From NCBI RefSeq assembly GCF_016888335.1, contig NZ_JAFEJG010000004.1, positions 868,001 through 932,000 of the forward strand: 64,000 nucleotides of DNA, read 5' to 3'. This stretch comes from Janibacter endophyticus. Its GTDB lineage: Bacteria > Actinomycetota > Actinomycetes > Actinomycetales > Dermatophilaceae. The position numbers and the translations under genes were made by a program. The notes under the pieces are model-generated. The model worked only from the letters and a program-made list of their open reading frames with translations. It was not told the DNA's origin and searched no databases. This document shows positions 8,560 through 16,799 of this stretch, in pieces; position 1 is the stretch's first letter, and each line of letters begins with the position of its first letter.

Positions 8560-8760
8560 GGTGGACCGTCACCACGGACCGCCGAGTCCTGCCACCGTGG
8601 CCGACGCCCCTGAAGCACAGCAAGGCAGGAGCGGGGGACCCACTCTCGGGGCGAGCCACGGCTCGCTCCTCGGGGTGAAGTCCTCCAGGGGCCGGGAGAC
8701 CGGCACCTGACGGACCGGGTGACCTCCGCCCGAACCCGACAGCTCACCTCGTAGGCGCTG
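8560..8760 (+). promoter_or_regulatory. Cyclic di-AMP riboswitch (ydaO-yuaA class)
   Basis: The leader before the NlpC/P60 gene has the signature blocks of the ydaO class in order: CCGCCGAGTCCTGCC near 8580, GGAGCGGGGGACCCA near 8629-8643, GGGGTGAA near 8672, the hairpin GCCGGGAGACCGGC and the 3' block CCCGAACCCGACAGCTCACC-TCGTAGGCG ending near 8757. In actinomycetes this class typically precedes cell-wall hydrolase genes. Binding of c-di-AMP is expected to lower expression, tying wall hydrolysis to osmotic and potassium status. The boundaries are approximate. Confidence 0.88.
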
Positions 8761-8772
8761 AGAGGCAAAAAC

Positions 8773-9636
8773 GTGTCTGAGCGCAGTCACGGGCGTCACC
8801 GCGCCCCCGTCCGGTACAGCCCGGTCGCCGAGCTGACCTCCATCGTCTCCGACGCGGCAACCCCGCTCGCCAAGGGCTCGGCCGTCCTGGCCGCCACCGG
8901 TGGGCTCGTCGCCGCGATCGCGATCCCCGCGTCGGCCGCCCCCGCCGACCCGGCCCCGGCAGACGGCGGCCAGGAGATCACCGTCGCCGCAGCGGTCCCG
9001 GCCGTCGCCGCTCCCGAGACCACCGCGCCGGTCGCCGGTCAGATGGGCTTCGGCGAGCTGGAGATCACGGCCGTGGAGAAGCCGAAGGGTCCGACCCCCG
9101 AGCAGATCGCCGCCCGCGAGCGCGCTGCCCGCGAGCAGGCTGCTCGCGAGGAGGCGGCGCGTGAGCAGGCCGCTGCCGAGCAGGCAGCGAGCGAGCCTCG
9201 CGCCGGCCAGCCCGCAAGCCGTTCCTCGCAGCGCACCGCGCCCGCCCCGGCGGCTGCCGCGCCGGCTCCCGCCGCCCCGGCTCCCGCCGCCCCGGCCGCG
9301 TCGTCGAGCAACGTCATCGCGATCGCGAAGCAGTACATCGGCACCCCGTACGTCTACGGCGGGTCGACCCCGGCCGGCTTCGACTGCTCGGGCTTCACCC
9401 AGTACGTCTTCGCCAAGGCCGGCAAGTCGCTGCCGCGCGTCACGACCGCCCAGCAGGCCGCCACCACCCCGGTGAGCACCCCGCAGCCCGGTGACCTCGT
9501 CTTCTTCGGCTCGCCCTCGTGGCACGTCGGCATCTACGTCGGCGACGGCATGATGATCGACTCGCCGCGCACCGGCAGCTCGATCTCGATCCGCCCGATC
9601 TTCAGCGGAGTCTCCGGCTACGGCCGGGTCGGCTGA
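8773..9636 (+). CDS. Secreted NlpC/P60 (C40) peptidoglycan endopeptidase
   Basis: This 287-residue secreted wall hydrolase has a basic N-terminus, a hydrophobic export segment ending at IPASAAPAD (about residues 35-57), an Ala/Glu/Arg-rich coiled-coil stretch (about 108-140), a Pro/Ala linker, and a C-terminal NlpC/P60 domain. The nucleophile Cys is in GGSTPAGFDCSGFTQYVF and the catalytic His in PSWHVGIYVGDG. The start is GTG at 8773, after GAGAGG. The riboswitch directly upstream links its expression to c-di-AMP. A strong hairpin follows. It probably cleaves the stem peptide during growth or division. Confidence 0.93.
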   Translation: MSERSHGRHRAPVRYSPVAELTSIVSDAATPLAKGSAVLAATGGLVAAIAIPASAAPADPAPADGGQEITVAAAVPAVAAPETTAPVAGQMGFGELEITAVEKPKGPTPEQIAARERAAREQAAREEAAREQAAAEQAASEPRAGQPASRSSQRTAPAPAAAAPAPAAPAPAAPAASSSNVIAIAKQYIGTPYVYGGSTPAGFDCSGFTQYVFAKAGKSLPRVTTAQQAATTPVSTPQPGDLVFFGSPSWHVGIYVGDGMMIDSPRTGSSISIRPIFSGVSGYGRVG

Positions 9637-9650
9637 CCCGACTCGACGCC

Positions 9651-9694
9651 ACGAAGGGCGGCGCTCACCCGACCGGGTGAGCGCCGCCCTTCGT
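9651..9694. terminator. Strong bidirectional hairpin terminator
   Basis: A perfect 20-bp stem (9651-9670 with 9675-9694) encloses a GACC loop directly after the NlpC/P60 gene and before the convergent small gene. No T-run follows, as usual in high-GC actinomycetes. The stem begins with ACGAAGGG, related to the octamer enriched across the window. Confidence 0.85.
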
Positions 9695-9713
9695 CACGGG
9701 TGGGGACGCTGGG

Positions 9714-9914
9714 TCAGCTCGGGTCGTCGGCCTGGAACGTCGGGTGGACCTCGTCGGGCTGGTCCGGGTTGTCGTGGTCGTGACCGGGCGACTGCTCCGC
9801 CGGGACCTTGCCGCCACGGTCCTGCTCGCCGTCGATGACGTCCCTCGGGGTCGACCTTCTCGTGCTCGCCTCGAAGGGCTCGCCGGTGCGCTTCGGGTCC
9901 GGGGTGCGGTCCAT
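9714..9914 (-). CDS. Small acidic hypothetical protein (about 66 residues)
   Basis: The frame has strong GC at third positions and ends in a plausible hydrophilic tail (VPAEQSPGHDHDNPDQPDEV, then HPTFQADDPS). The proposed start is the ATG at 9914 (MDRTPDPKRTGEPFE). Between PFE and RDVIDGEQ the frame reads ASTRRSTP with rare AGA/AGG codons, whereas a neighbouring frame would read GEHEKVDP. This suggests a pair of compensating single-base changes or errors. I recognise no domain. It is convergent with the NlpC/P60 gene across a terminator. Confidence 0.45.
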   Translation of the reverse strand: MDRTPDPKRTGEPFEASTRRSTPRDVIDGEQDRGGKVPAEQSPGHDHDNPDQPDEVHPTFQADDPS

Positions 9915-10130
9915 GGGCTGGGTCAGGTCGATGTCCTCTGCTTGGGATCCTTCAGGTCCTACCCTGCCAGCGGCACGCGGCCCACAGGGTCGAGCGGTTA
10001 CGGCGACCAGCACCCCCATCATCGAGGGCACGAAGAAGGTAACGGGTAGAGGGGACGGTCGCCCGGATGGGGCCGAAGGCTCGGCCCGCGAGTGACGAAG
10101 AGGGCCGGGCATCTGGCCCGCTCCGGCCGC

Positions 10131-10147
10131 GTGCCACCTGGCGGCAC
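10131..10147. promoter_or_regulatory. Palindrome GTGCCA-N5-CGGCAC (putative regulon operator, site 1)
   Basis: The 17-bp dyad has the same half-site and 5-nt spacer as the sites at 10670-10686 and 17826-17842, with one arm mismatch (A for G). It lies 42 bp before the thioesterase start at 10189. The likely binder is the IclR-family protein encoded at 25400-26209, by inference. Confidence 0.5.
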
Positions 10148-10188
10148 GAGGGCGAGACCATGCCCCCGGGGCTGCCCAGACTCGCGTC

Positions 10189-10653
10189 ATGACTGCACCG
10201 ACCACAGACACCGCCATCTGGTGGGGCAACCCCTCCATCGACGAGGCCAACAGGCGCGGCGCGCAGGTCCTTAACGGCCACATCGGCATCGAGGTCGTCG
10301 AGCTCGGCCCGGACTACCTCGTCGCGACCATGCCGGTCGAGCCGCGCGTCCACCAGCCGGCCGGGGCGCTACACGGGGGGGCCTCCGTCGTCCTCGCCGA
10401 GACCTGCGCCAGTTGGGCAGCGATCTTCGCCGTCGACCGGACGAAGTACCACTGCGTGGGCATGGAGATCAACGCAAACCACCTCCGCCCGGTCTTCGAC
10501 GGGCTGCTCACCGGGGTGGCTCGGCCGATCGCCATCGGTCGTCGTACCCAGGTCTGGGACGTCCGCATCACCGACGAGCAGGGCCGGGCGGTCTGCGCCT
10601 CGCGCTGCACGATGGCGGTCGTCGAGACGCCCAGCAGCTACGGGCTGGCGTGA
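10189..10653 (+). CDS. PaaI/YdiI-type hotdog acyl-CoA thioesterase
   Basis: This 154-residue single hotdog domain has the signature HGGASVVLAETCAS, containing the catalytic Glu, and a second strand block MEINANHLRPVFDGLLTG. That is typical of PaaI and of YdiI/MenI thioesterases that hydrolyse aromatic or dihydroxynaphthoyl-CoA esters. It stands between the 66-aa gene and the liv operon and has its own copy of the palindrome shared with the aromatic cluster. I therefore favour a role in releasing CoA from dead-end aromatic or acyl-CoA intermediates over menaquinone synthesis. Confidence 0.82.
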   Translation: MTAPTTDTAIWWGNPSIDEANRRGAQVLNGHIGIEVVELGPDYLVATMPVEPRVHQPAGALHGGASVVLAETCASWAAIFAVDRTKYHCVGMEINANHLRPVFDGLLTGVARPIAIGRRTQVWDVRITDEQGRAVCASRCTMAVVETPSSYGLA

Positions 10654-10669
10654 GAGTCATGGCGCTCGT

Positions 10670-10686
10670 GTGCCGTCCAGCGGCAC
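10670..10686. promoter_or_regulatory. Palindrome GTGCCG-N5-CGGCAC (putative regulon operator, site 2)
   Basis: This 17-bp dyad lies 72 bp before livF. Counting flanking bases it matches the site at 17824-17842 at 17 of 19 positions (GTGTGCCGTnCAnCGGCAC). The shared sequence suggests one regulator for the importer and the ring-attack genes. Confidence 0.6.
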
Positions 10687-10758
10687 GACCGCTGCGCCTC
10701 GGCGCCTCGCCGGACCTAGCGTCCACCGCACCTCACCGGTCCGACAACGGAGTCACGG

Positions 10759-11538
10759 ATGCTTAAGCTCGACGGGGTGACCGTCCTCTACGGAGAGGGC
10801 GCGCCAGCTCTCCACCAGCTCGACCTCACGGTCCGAGGGGGCTCGATCACCGCTGTGGTCGGCGGCAACGGCGCCGGCAAGACCACCCTCATGCGGGCGG
10901 TCTCCGGGGTCCTGCCCTTCCGCCGCGGGAGGATCTCCGAGGGATCTGTCTCGCTCGAGGGGGACGACCTCAGAGGCCTGAGCGCCGATGCCATCGTCCG
11001 GCGCGGCATCGCCCACGTGCCCGAGGGGCGCCGGGTCTTCACCGAGCTGACGGTCGACGAGAACCTCAGCGCCGGCTCCGCCGCCACGAAGGGTCGCGCC
11101 GATGACGTCCGCGCCGAGGTCTACGAGCTCTTCCCCGTCCTCGCTGACCGTCGCTCGCAGCGCGCCATCCTCCTCTCCGGCGGTGAGCAGCAGATGCTCG
11201 CCATCGGTCGTGGTCTCATGAGTCGCCCTCGTCTCCTGCTCCTCGACGAGCCGACCCTGGGCCTCGCGCCGAAGATCGTCGAGCAGATCGGGGAGATCGT
11301 CCAGGTCATCCGCGAGCGCGGGACGACGGTCATGCTCGTCGAGCAGAACGCCGCGATGGCCCTCTCCGTGGCCGACGACGGTTATGTGCTCGAGCAGGGC
11401 GCCGTCGTCCTCTCCGGACCGACGAGCGAGCTGCGCGCGACCGACCAGGTCAAGGAGCTCTACCTCGGAGGCTCCGGTGGTGACGAGGACCGCCGCCTCG
11501 AGCTCGACCGCGCGGCCATCGGGCGGTGGTCGGCATGA
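10759..11538 (+). CDS. livF: Branched-chain-type ABC transporter ATPase (LivF)
   Basis: This 259-residue ABC ATPase has Walker A GGNGAGKTT, signature LSGGEQQMLAIGRGL, Walker B RLLLLDEPTLGLAP and the downstream VEQNAAMAL typical of LivF. It is the first gene of a livFGHM-livK set. Putting the ATPase genes first and the binding protein last is unusual for this importer class. The regulon palindrome upstream and the neighbouring dioxygenase genes suggest uptake of an aromatic acid and not of leucine. HAAT-type systems in degraders are known to carry benzoate-like acids. Confidence 0.92.
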   Translation: MLKLDGVTVLYGEGAPALHQLDLTVRGGSITAVVGGNGAGKTTLMRAVSGVLPFRRGRISEGSVSLEGDDLRGLSADAIVRRGIAHVPEGRRVFTELTVDENLSAGSAATKGRADDVRAEVYELFPVLADRRSQRAILLSGGEQQMLAIGRGLMSRPRLLLLDEPTLGLAPKIVEQIGEIVQVIRERGTTVMLVEQNAAMALSVADDGYVLEQGAVVLSGPTSELRATDQVKELYLGGSGGDEDRRLELDRAAIGRWSA

Positions 11539-12398
11539 CCCGTCCGCTGTCCCTGGAGGACGTTACGCTGCAGTTCGGTGGTGTCCGTGCGCTCGACGAC
11601 CTGTCTTTCACGGTGGAGCCGGGGACGATCCACGCGGTCATCGGCCCCAATGGCGCCGGGAAGTCCTCCACCTTCAACGTCATTAGCGGGCACTACCGCC
11701 CGAGCGCGGGCCGGGTCACCTTCGGGGACGTCGACCTCACCGCCATGGCCCCGCACAGCATCGCTGACGAAGGGATCGGCCGGGCCTTCCAGAACATCGC
11801 GATCTCTGGGCACGCCTCGGTCCTCGACAACCTCATGGTGGCGCGGCACCGGCTGACCAAGGCCGGCTTCATCACCACCGCGCTCGGTCTGCCTCAGGTG
11901 CGGGCGGAGGAGCGTCGGCACCGGGTGCGGGTGACCGAGATCGCTGACTTCGTGGGTCTCGGCGACCACCTGCACTCGGAGGCCGGGACGCTCTCCTACG
12001 GCGACCGGAAGCGCCTCGAGATCGCACGAGCCCTGGCCAGTGAGCCCGAGGTTGTCCTGCTGGACGAGCCAGCTGCCGGCATGCCCCCCTTCGAGAAGTG
12101 GGACATCGCCGCGCTGGTCATGTCGGCCCGCGAGCACCTCGGCATCTCGGTGCTCATCGTCGAGCACGACATGCCGGTGGTGATGGCGATCGCCGACCAC
12201 ATCACCGTCCTCGACTTCGGCCGAGGGATCGCCCACGGCACCCCGGAGGAGATCCGCAACGACCCCGCCGTGATCGCGGCGTACCTCGGCCACCAGCCCT
12301 CCAACGAGCAGGCCGCGGCGGCCCAAGAGCTCCTCGACGAGCCCTCCAGGGCCCCAGCCGACGCACCAGCCAGCACGACCGAGGAGCAGCCCCTATGA
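11535..12398 (+). CDS. livG: Branched-chain-type ABC transporter ATPase (LivG)
   Basis: This 287-residue ATPase has Walker A GPNGAGKSS, the LivG-type stretch GRAFQNIAI, signature TLSYGDRKRLEIARAL and Walker B EVVLLDEPAAGMP. It starts at the ATG overlapping the livF stop (ATGA at 11535). The C-terminus extends beyond the usual LivG end with an Ala/Glu-rich tail (SNEQAAAAQELLDEPSRAPA). It pairs with LivF as the second nucleotide-binding subunit. Confidence 0.92.
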   Translation: MTRPLSLEDVTLQFGGVRALDDLSFTVEPGTIHAVIGPNGAGKSSTFNVISGHYRPSAGRVTFGDVDLTAMAPHSIADEGIGRAFQNIAISGHASVLDNLMVARHRLTKAGFITTALGLPQVRAEERRHRVRVTEIADFVGLGDHLHSEAGTLSYGDRKRLEIARALASEPEVVLLDEPAAGMPPFEKWDIAALVMSAREHLGISVLIVEHDMPVVMAIADHITVLDFGRGIAHGTPEEIRNDPAVIAAYLGHQPSNEQAAAAQELLDEPSRAPADAPASTTEEQPL

Positions 12399-13282
12399 GA
12401 GTCCTTCAGTTCGTCCTCCTCGGGCTGTCGCTCGGGGCGATCTACGCCCTCATCTCGCTGGGCTTCGTCGCGATCTACAAGGGCACCAAGGTCATCAACC
12501 TGGCCCAGGGATCGATCATGCTCTTCGGGGCCTTCGTGGTCTCGTCGGTCTCCCCGAGACTCGGCTTCTGGCCGGCTCTGGCCGTCGGCATCACGGTGGC
12601 CGCACTCCTCTCGGTCGTGGCCGAGCGGGTCGTCAGCCTTGCCCGTGCGGCGGACCACCTGGTGCTGACCATCCTCACCATCGGTCTTGACATCATCCTG
12701 GCACAGGAACTTACCCGTCGGATCGGCGACCGGTACATCACCATGCGCGACCCCTGGGGCGCGGACACGGTGACGCTGCTGGGCACCACGCTCCCCGTCG
12801 CGCGACTCTGGGCTACCGGCCTCGGGCTCGTGATCATCGCCATCTTCTTCGTCGCGTTTACCAAGACCGACTTCGGGGTGCGGATGCGGGCCAGTGCTCA
12901 GGACCCGGAGACCGCGGCACTCATGGGCATTAGCCAGCGGCGGGTCGCCATGGCCAGTTGGGCCATCGGTGGTGGGCTCGCCTGCCTGGCCGGTGTCTTC
13001 CTGGCCGGGAGCCCGAGCCCAGGTCTGGACCACACGGCCCACTTCCTCGCGCTGAGCGCTGTCCCCGCGATCATCATCGGCGGCCTTGACTCCTTCGAGG
13101 GAGCAGTCGTCGGTGGCCTAGTGGTCGGGGTCACGCAGAGCCTGGTCCAGGGCTTCGACTCCTCCATCAGTCCGGTGCTCGGCGGTCAGTTCAGCATCGT
13201 CGCGCCCTACATCGTGATGCTCGTATTCCTCCTCTTCCGACCGTCTGGTCTGTTCGGCTCGAAGGAGCTCAACCGTGTCTGA
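12395..13282 (+). CDS. livH: Branched-chain-type ABC permease (LivH)
   Basis: This 295-residue hydrophobic permease has the LivH signature ALISLGFVAIYKGTKVINLA near the N-terminus and the cytoplasmic coupling region RMRASAQDPETAALMGIS. Its ATG at 12395 overlaps the livG stop by 4 bp. It forms the translocation pore with LivM. Confidence 0.92.
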   Translation: MRVLQFVLLGLSLGAIYALISLGFVAIYKGTKVINLAQGSIMLFGAFVVSSVSPRLGFWPALAVGITVAALLSVVAERVVSLARAADHLVLTILTIGLDIILAQELTRRIGDRYITMRDPWGADTVTLLGTTLPVARLWATGLGLVIIAIFFVAFTKTDFGVRMRASAQDPETAALMGISQRRVAMASWAIGGGLACLAGVFLAGSPSPGLDHTAHFLALSAVPAIIIGGLDSFEGAVVGGLVVGVTQSLVQGFDSSISPVLGGQFSIVAPYIVMLVFLLFRPSGLFGSKELNRV

Positions 13283-14414
13283 GCACGCAGCGCCGACCTC
13301 GGCACCGATCGCCCCAGAGCAGTCTGCAGAGCGGCCCACCCTCACCTCGGAGGACGCGCCGCGCTGGTGGCGCCTCGGCCGCTGGCTCCTCCTCGTCCCG
13401 GTCCTGCTGGTGCCCTTCTACGCGCCAGCCGACTGGCTGATCATCGGGATCTTCTCGATGGCAGCAGCCGTCGCCGCAGTGGGCCTCACCGTCCTCGTCG
13501 GGACGGCCGGGCAGCTCTCGCTCGCCCACGCCTTCTTCATTGCTGTCGGGGCGTACACATACGCCTTCCTCGCGGGAGAGCGCGGGGGAGACGGCTCGTA
13601 CACCGGGCTGGGTCTTCCACCCCTCCTCGGGGCTGTCGTCGCGGTGCTCGCCGCTGGGGTTGCCGGCTTCGTCTTTAGCCCGGTGGCTGCGCGGCTGCGC
13701 GGTCTCTACCTCGGCGTCGCCTCGATCGCCCTCGTCTTCATCGGCGAGCACGTGTGGAAGAACGCTGTGCCGGTCACCGGTGGTGAGAACGGTCGCTCGG
13801 TGGAGCCGCTCGCTGCGTTCGGCTTCGAGCTCTCCGGCGAGAACCCGGCGCTCGTCGTGGGCGGTGTGCCCTTCGGGGCCCGCGAGCGGCTCTGGTACCT
13901 CGCGGTCGTCGCCCTGCTGGTCGCCGTGATCATGGCCCACCGGGTGGTCCGTGGTCGCCCGGGGCGGGCGCTGCAACTCATGCGGGACAACTCCTCGGCC
14001 GCCCGGTCGATGGGGATCAACGTCCGCGGGTACAAGGCCCTCGTCTTCAGCTTCTCGTCTCTCTTCGCCGGCGCCGGCGGAGTGCTCCTCGCCCTCGCCT
14101 TCCAGATCATCAGCCCGATCAACTTCGGTCTGCAGCTGTCGATCCTCTACCTCGCGATGGCCGTCGTGGGCGGTCTGGGCTCGGTCGGGGGTACCGTCCT
14201 CGGCGCCTTCTTCGTCACTGCGCTGCCACTCGTCCTCGACAAGTACAGCTCGGTGCTCCCCTTCCTCGCGCCCACCGGCTCCGGGGGACTCGACGCCAAG
14301 ATGCTCGCCACCTTCGTCTTCGGCGCCGCCATCGTGCTCGTCATCGTTCTCGAACCCGGAGGCCTCGGGACCCTCATGCGCAGGCTGCGGGCTCGACTTC
14401 CTCGGCGCGCCTGA
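13275..14414 (+). CDS. livM: Branched-chain-type ABC permease (LivM)
   Basis: This 379-residue permease has GTAGQLSLAHAFFIAVGAYT (the LivM-type 'GQxSLGHA' segment) and the coupling motif ALQLMRDNSSAARSMGIN. A hydrophilic N-terminal extension of about 35 residues precedes the first membrane span. The GTG at 13275 overlaps the end of livH by 8 bp. It is the second pore subunit of the importer. Confidence 0.92.
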   Translation: MSEHAAPTSAPIAPEQSAERPTLTSEDAPRWWRLGRWLLLVPVLLVPFYAPADWLIIGIFSMAAAVAAVGLTVLVGTAGQLSLAHAFFIAVGAYTYAFLAGERGGDGSYTGLGLPPLLGAVVAVLAAGVAGFVFSPVAARLRGLYLGVASIALVFIGEHVWKNAVPVTGGENGRSVEPLAAFGFELSGENPALVVGGVPFGARERLWYLAVVALLVAVIMAHRVVRGRPGRALQLMRDNSSAARSMGINVRGYKALVFSFSSLFAGAGGVLLALAFQIISPINFGLQLSILYLAMAVVGGLGSVGGTVLGAFFVTALPLVLDKYSSVLPFLAPTGSGGLDAKMLATFVFGAAIVLVIVLEPGGLGTLMRRLRARLPRRA

Positions 14415-14479
14415 CCCCCTTCGTCCCCTACCCCCACATACCACCGCCCGCCAGGGCGGCCACACCGAAAGGCACCACC

Positions 14480-15733
14480 ATGACGCAGTACCGACGCACC
14501 ACCGGCACCATCGCAGCGGTCGCGGCCCTGGCACTCACCGCCACCGCCTGCTCCTCGAAGTCGACCGCAGCCGGCGACACGGAGGAGGGGGGCATCAAGA
14601 CCGGTCCCGGGGTCACCAAGGACACCATCACGATCGGCGTGATGAGCGACCTCACCAAGGTCTTCGGTCCGCTCGGCAAGACTCTCACTGCTGGCAACCA
14701 GCTCTACTTCGACTCGGTCAACGCCAACGGCGGCATCTGCGAGCGCGAGGTCAAGATCGAGGTCCGCGACCACGCCTACGACGTGCAGCAGGCGACGACC
14801 CAGTTCGCCGAGCTCGAGCCTAAGGTGGCCGGCTTCGTCCAGATCCTCGGCTCACCGATCGTCGGTGCGCTGCAGCCACAGCTCCAGGCCAAGAAGGCAA
14901 CCGCCATCCCCGCCACGTGGTCCCACGACTGGCTGGGCAAGGACGGCCTCGTCCTCGTCGGAGGTTCCTACGCCGGCGACATGATCAACGGTCTCGACTA
15001 CCTCGTCGCCGAGGGCAAGCTGAAGGAGGGTGACACCGTCGGTCACATCGGCTTCAAGAACGACCTCGGTCTCGACGCCATGAAGGGCAGCGAGCACGCG
15101 GCGGAGAAGCTCGGCCTCAAGGTCAAGAAGATCGAGATCGCCCCGACCGACACCGACCTCTCCGCCCAGGTCAACACCCTCGTCGGCGACAAGGTCAAGG
15201 CGATCCTCGTCAGCGCGGGTCCGAAGCAGACCGCCTCCGCTGCTGGAGTCGCCTCGGCCGCCGGCCTGGACGTCCCCTTCCTCGTCAACGGCCCGGGCTT
15301 CGACCCGGCGCTCCTCGACACCCCGGCGAAGGCGGCCCTCGAGAAGAACCTCTACGTCGCCACCTCGTACGAGCCGTACGCGGGCGAGAGCGAGGGCTCG
15401 AAGGCGATCAAGGAGGCCTACGACAAGGCCCACGCCGACGGCAAGCCGACCATGTACGTCAACTACGGTTACGCGTCGGCGAAGGTCATGGGCGATGCCC
15501 TCCAGGCCGCGTGCGACAGCAAGGACCTGTCGCGCGAGGGGGTCGCCAAGGCTCTGCGCTCCCTGACCGAGGTCCAGACCGACGGTGTGATGCCGGCGAT
15601 GGACCTCTCCAAGGGTGACGCCTTCCCGACCACGGACAGCTACATCTCCGTCGTCGACGCCCAGACCCCCGGTGGCCTGAAGGTGGTCAAGGAGCCGTTC
15701 ACCGCGACGATCTCCGAGGGCTTCGGCGGCTGA
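14480..15733 (+). CDS. livK: ABC transporter substrate-binding lipoprotein (LivK/HAAT family)
   Basis: This 417-residue extracytoplasmic ligand-binding protein has a lipoprotein signal with the lipid-modified Cys at residue 24 (LALTATACSSKS). The mature part opens with KDTITIGVMSDLTKVFGPLG, typical of type I periplasmic leucine/amide-binding folds. It is the last gene of the liv operon, 65 bp after livM, and is followed by a strong hairpin. Specificity cannot be read directly. Its placement beside the aromatic oxygenase genes suggests an aromatic or arylalkanoic acid ligand. Confidence 0.88.
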   Translation: MTQYRRTTGTIAAVAALALTATACSSKSTAAGDTEEGGIKTGPGVTKDTITIGVMSDLTKVFGPLGKTLTAGNQLYFDSVNANGGICEREVKIEVRDHAYDVQQATTQFAELEPKVAGFVQILGSPIVGALQPQLQAKKATAIPATWSHDWLGKDGLVLVGGSYAGDMINGLDYLVAEGKLKEGDTVGHIGFKNDLGLDAMKGSEHAAEKLGLKVKKIEIAPTDTDLSAQVNTLVGDKVKAILVSAGPKQTASAAGVASAAGLDVPFLVNGPGFDPALLDTPAKAALEKNLYVATSYEPYAGESEGSKAIKEAYDKAHADGKPTMYVNYGYASAKVMGDALQAACDSKDLSREGVAKALRSLTEVQTDGVMPAMDLSKGDAFPTTDSYISVVDAQTPGGLKVVKEPFTATISEGFGG

Positions 15734-15749
15734 TCGCCACCCGCACGAT

Positions 15750-15785
15750 GAAGCGGCCTCCGTCCCGATGGACGGAGGCCGCTTC
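15750..15785. terminator. Bidirectional terminator between liv operon and mhpB
   Basis: A perfect 16-bp stem (15750-15765 with 15770-15785) with a CGAT loop lies between two convergent transcription units. A second short dyad, CTTGCC-TT-GGCAAG, follows at 15804-15817. Confidence 0.85.
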
Positions 15786-15832
15786 GTGTGGTGAACCTGG
15801 ATCCTTGCCTTGGCAAGTGCGCGGGTAGTGTG

Positions 15833-16777
15833 TCAGGTGGTGGAGGTGGCCGTGACGACGGCGTAGCCGGCGATCCACTCAGGCACAGCCCGGTAGAAGC
15901 GGTGACTCACGTCGAAGCCGCCGAAGGTCGACAGCGAGGCGAACGCCGCCACCCAGGAGCGGACCTCGTGCGCAGACCCGCCGCCCTCCTCGGCCATCCA
16001 CTCGACGGTCCAGTCGTCGACGGCCGAGAGGTCGCCGGAGGTGAGCGTGTCGAGGACGAGGTTGTCCCACTCCGGGTTCAGCGCCTTCATGCTGGGCAGC
16101 TCGTCCGCGGCGAAGGCGCGGCCAGCTGCGACGACCCGAGACTCCCCCTTCGCCCGCTGGTCGGGGGTGGGGGACAGGCCCTCGATGAGGGCCTTGGCCA
16201 CCGGCGGCGGAGCGCCCTCGAGGACGGGGACCGGCGGGTCGTGGGAGAGCCCGCCGGAGCCGATGAAGAGCACCCGGCGGTCCAGCTCTGCCGCGGCCGA
16301 GCCCAGCGCCTCGCCGAGCGCGCGGATCCGGGAGACCGGGCCGAGGGGGGTGGCGACGCCGTTGACGAAGACCGGGACGACCGGGACGTCGGTGATGCCG
16401 CCGAAGAGCTGCTCGAGCGGCTGCACCATGCCGTGGTCGACGGTCATCTGCGCGGACACGGTGAGGTCGATGCCCCGGTCCAGCGTGCCCTTGGCGAGGT
16501 GCCTGGCCGCCTCGGTGTCGACCGAGAGCGGTCCGGGGGTGCTCCCGAAGTCACCGACGGAAATGGCCCCGGTGGCGAGGCAGAAGGGGGGCATGCCCCC
16601 GTAGAAGAAGCCGTTGTAGTGGTCCGGCGCGTAGAGGACGACCAGCTCGGGGTCGAAGTCCTCGACGAAGGTGCGGGCTGTCGCGACGGCTCCCTCGCAG
16701 GCCTCGAGGACGTGGGCAGGTGGGTCGTTCTTGCCGATCAGCGGCGAGTGGGACAGGCCGACGAGTGCAGCGGTCAT
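15833..16777 (-). CDS. mhpB: MhpB-like extradiol (meta) ring-cleavage dioxygenase, class III LigB fold
   Basis: This 314-residue enzyme matches the remembered sequence of E. coli MhpB (2,3-dihydroxyphenylpropionate 1,2-dioxygenase) closely: GLSHSPLIG, PELVVLYAPDHYNGFFYGGM, TVDHGMVQPLEQLFGG, VPVVPVFVNGVATPL, VLFIGSGGLSHDPPVPVLEG and FYRAVPEWIAGY. The conserved histidines supply Fe(II) binding and catalysis. It would open a catechol-type ring of an arylalkanoate. It follows the medium-chain oxidoreductase by 22 bp on the minus strand, so both are transcribed away from the dioxygenase operon from the same control region. Confidence 0.93.
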   Translation of the reverse strand: MTAALVGLSHSPLIGKNDPPAHVLEACEGAVATARTFVEDFDPELVVLYAPDHYNGFFYGGMPPFCLATGAISVGDFGSTPGPLSVDTEAARHLAKGTLDRGIDLTVSAQMTVDHGMVQPLEQLFGGITDVPVVPVFVNGVATPLGPVSRIRALGEALGSAAAELDRRVLFIGSGGLSHDPPVPVLEGAPPPVAKALIEGLSPTPDQRAKGESRVVAAGRAFAADELPSMKALNPEWDNLVLDTLTSGDLSAVDDWTVEWMAEEGGGSAHEVRSWVAAFASLSTFGGFDVSHRFYRAVPEWIAGYAVVTATSTT

Positions 16778-16799
16778 GGGGTTCCTCCCGTGGTTGGGT

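Noticed and set aside
9966-9978. CCAGCGGCACG near 9970 as a fourth regulon operator
   Set aside because: Only one half-site matches the livF site; the second GTGCCG arm is missing.
15804-15817. CTTGCC-TT-GGCAAG as another repeat family A copy
   Set aside because: Only the central TTGGC-like core is shared; the CGAG flanks are absent, so I treat it as an incidental dyad near the terminator.
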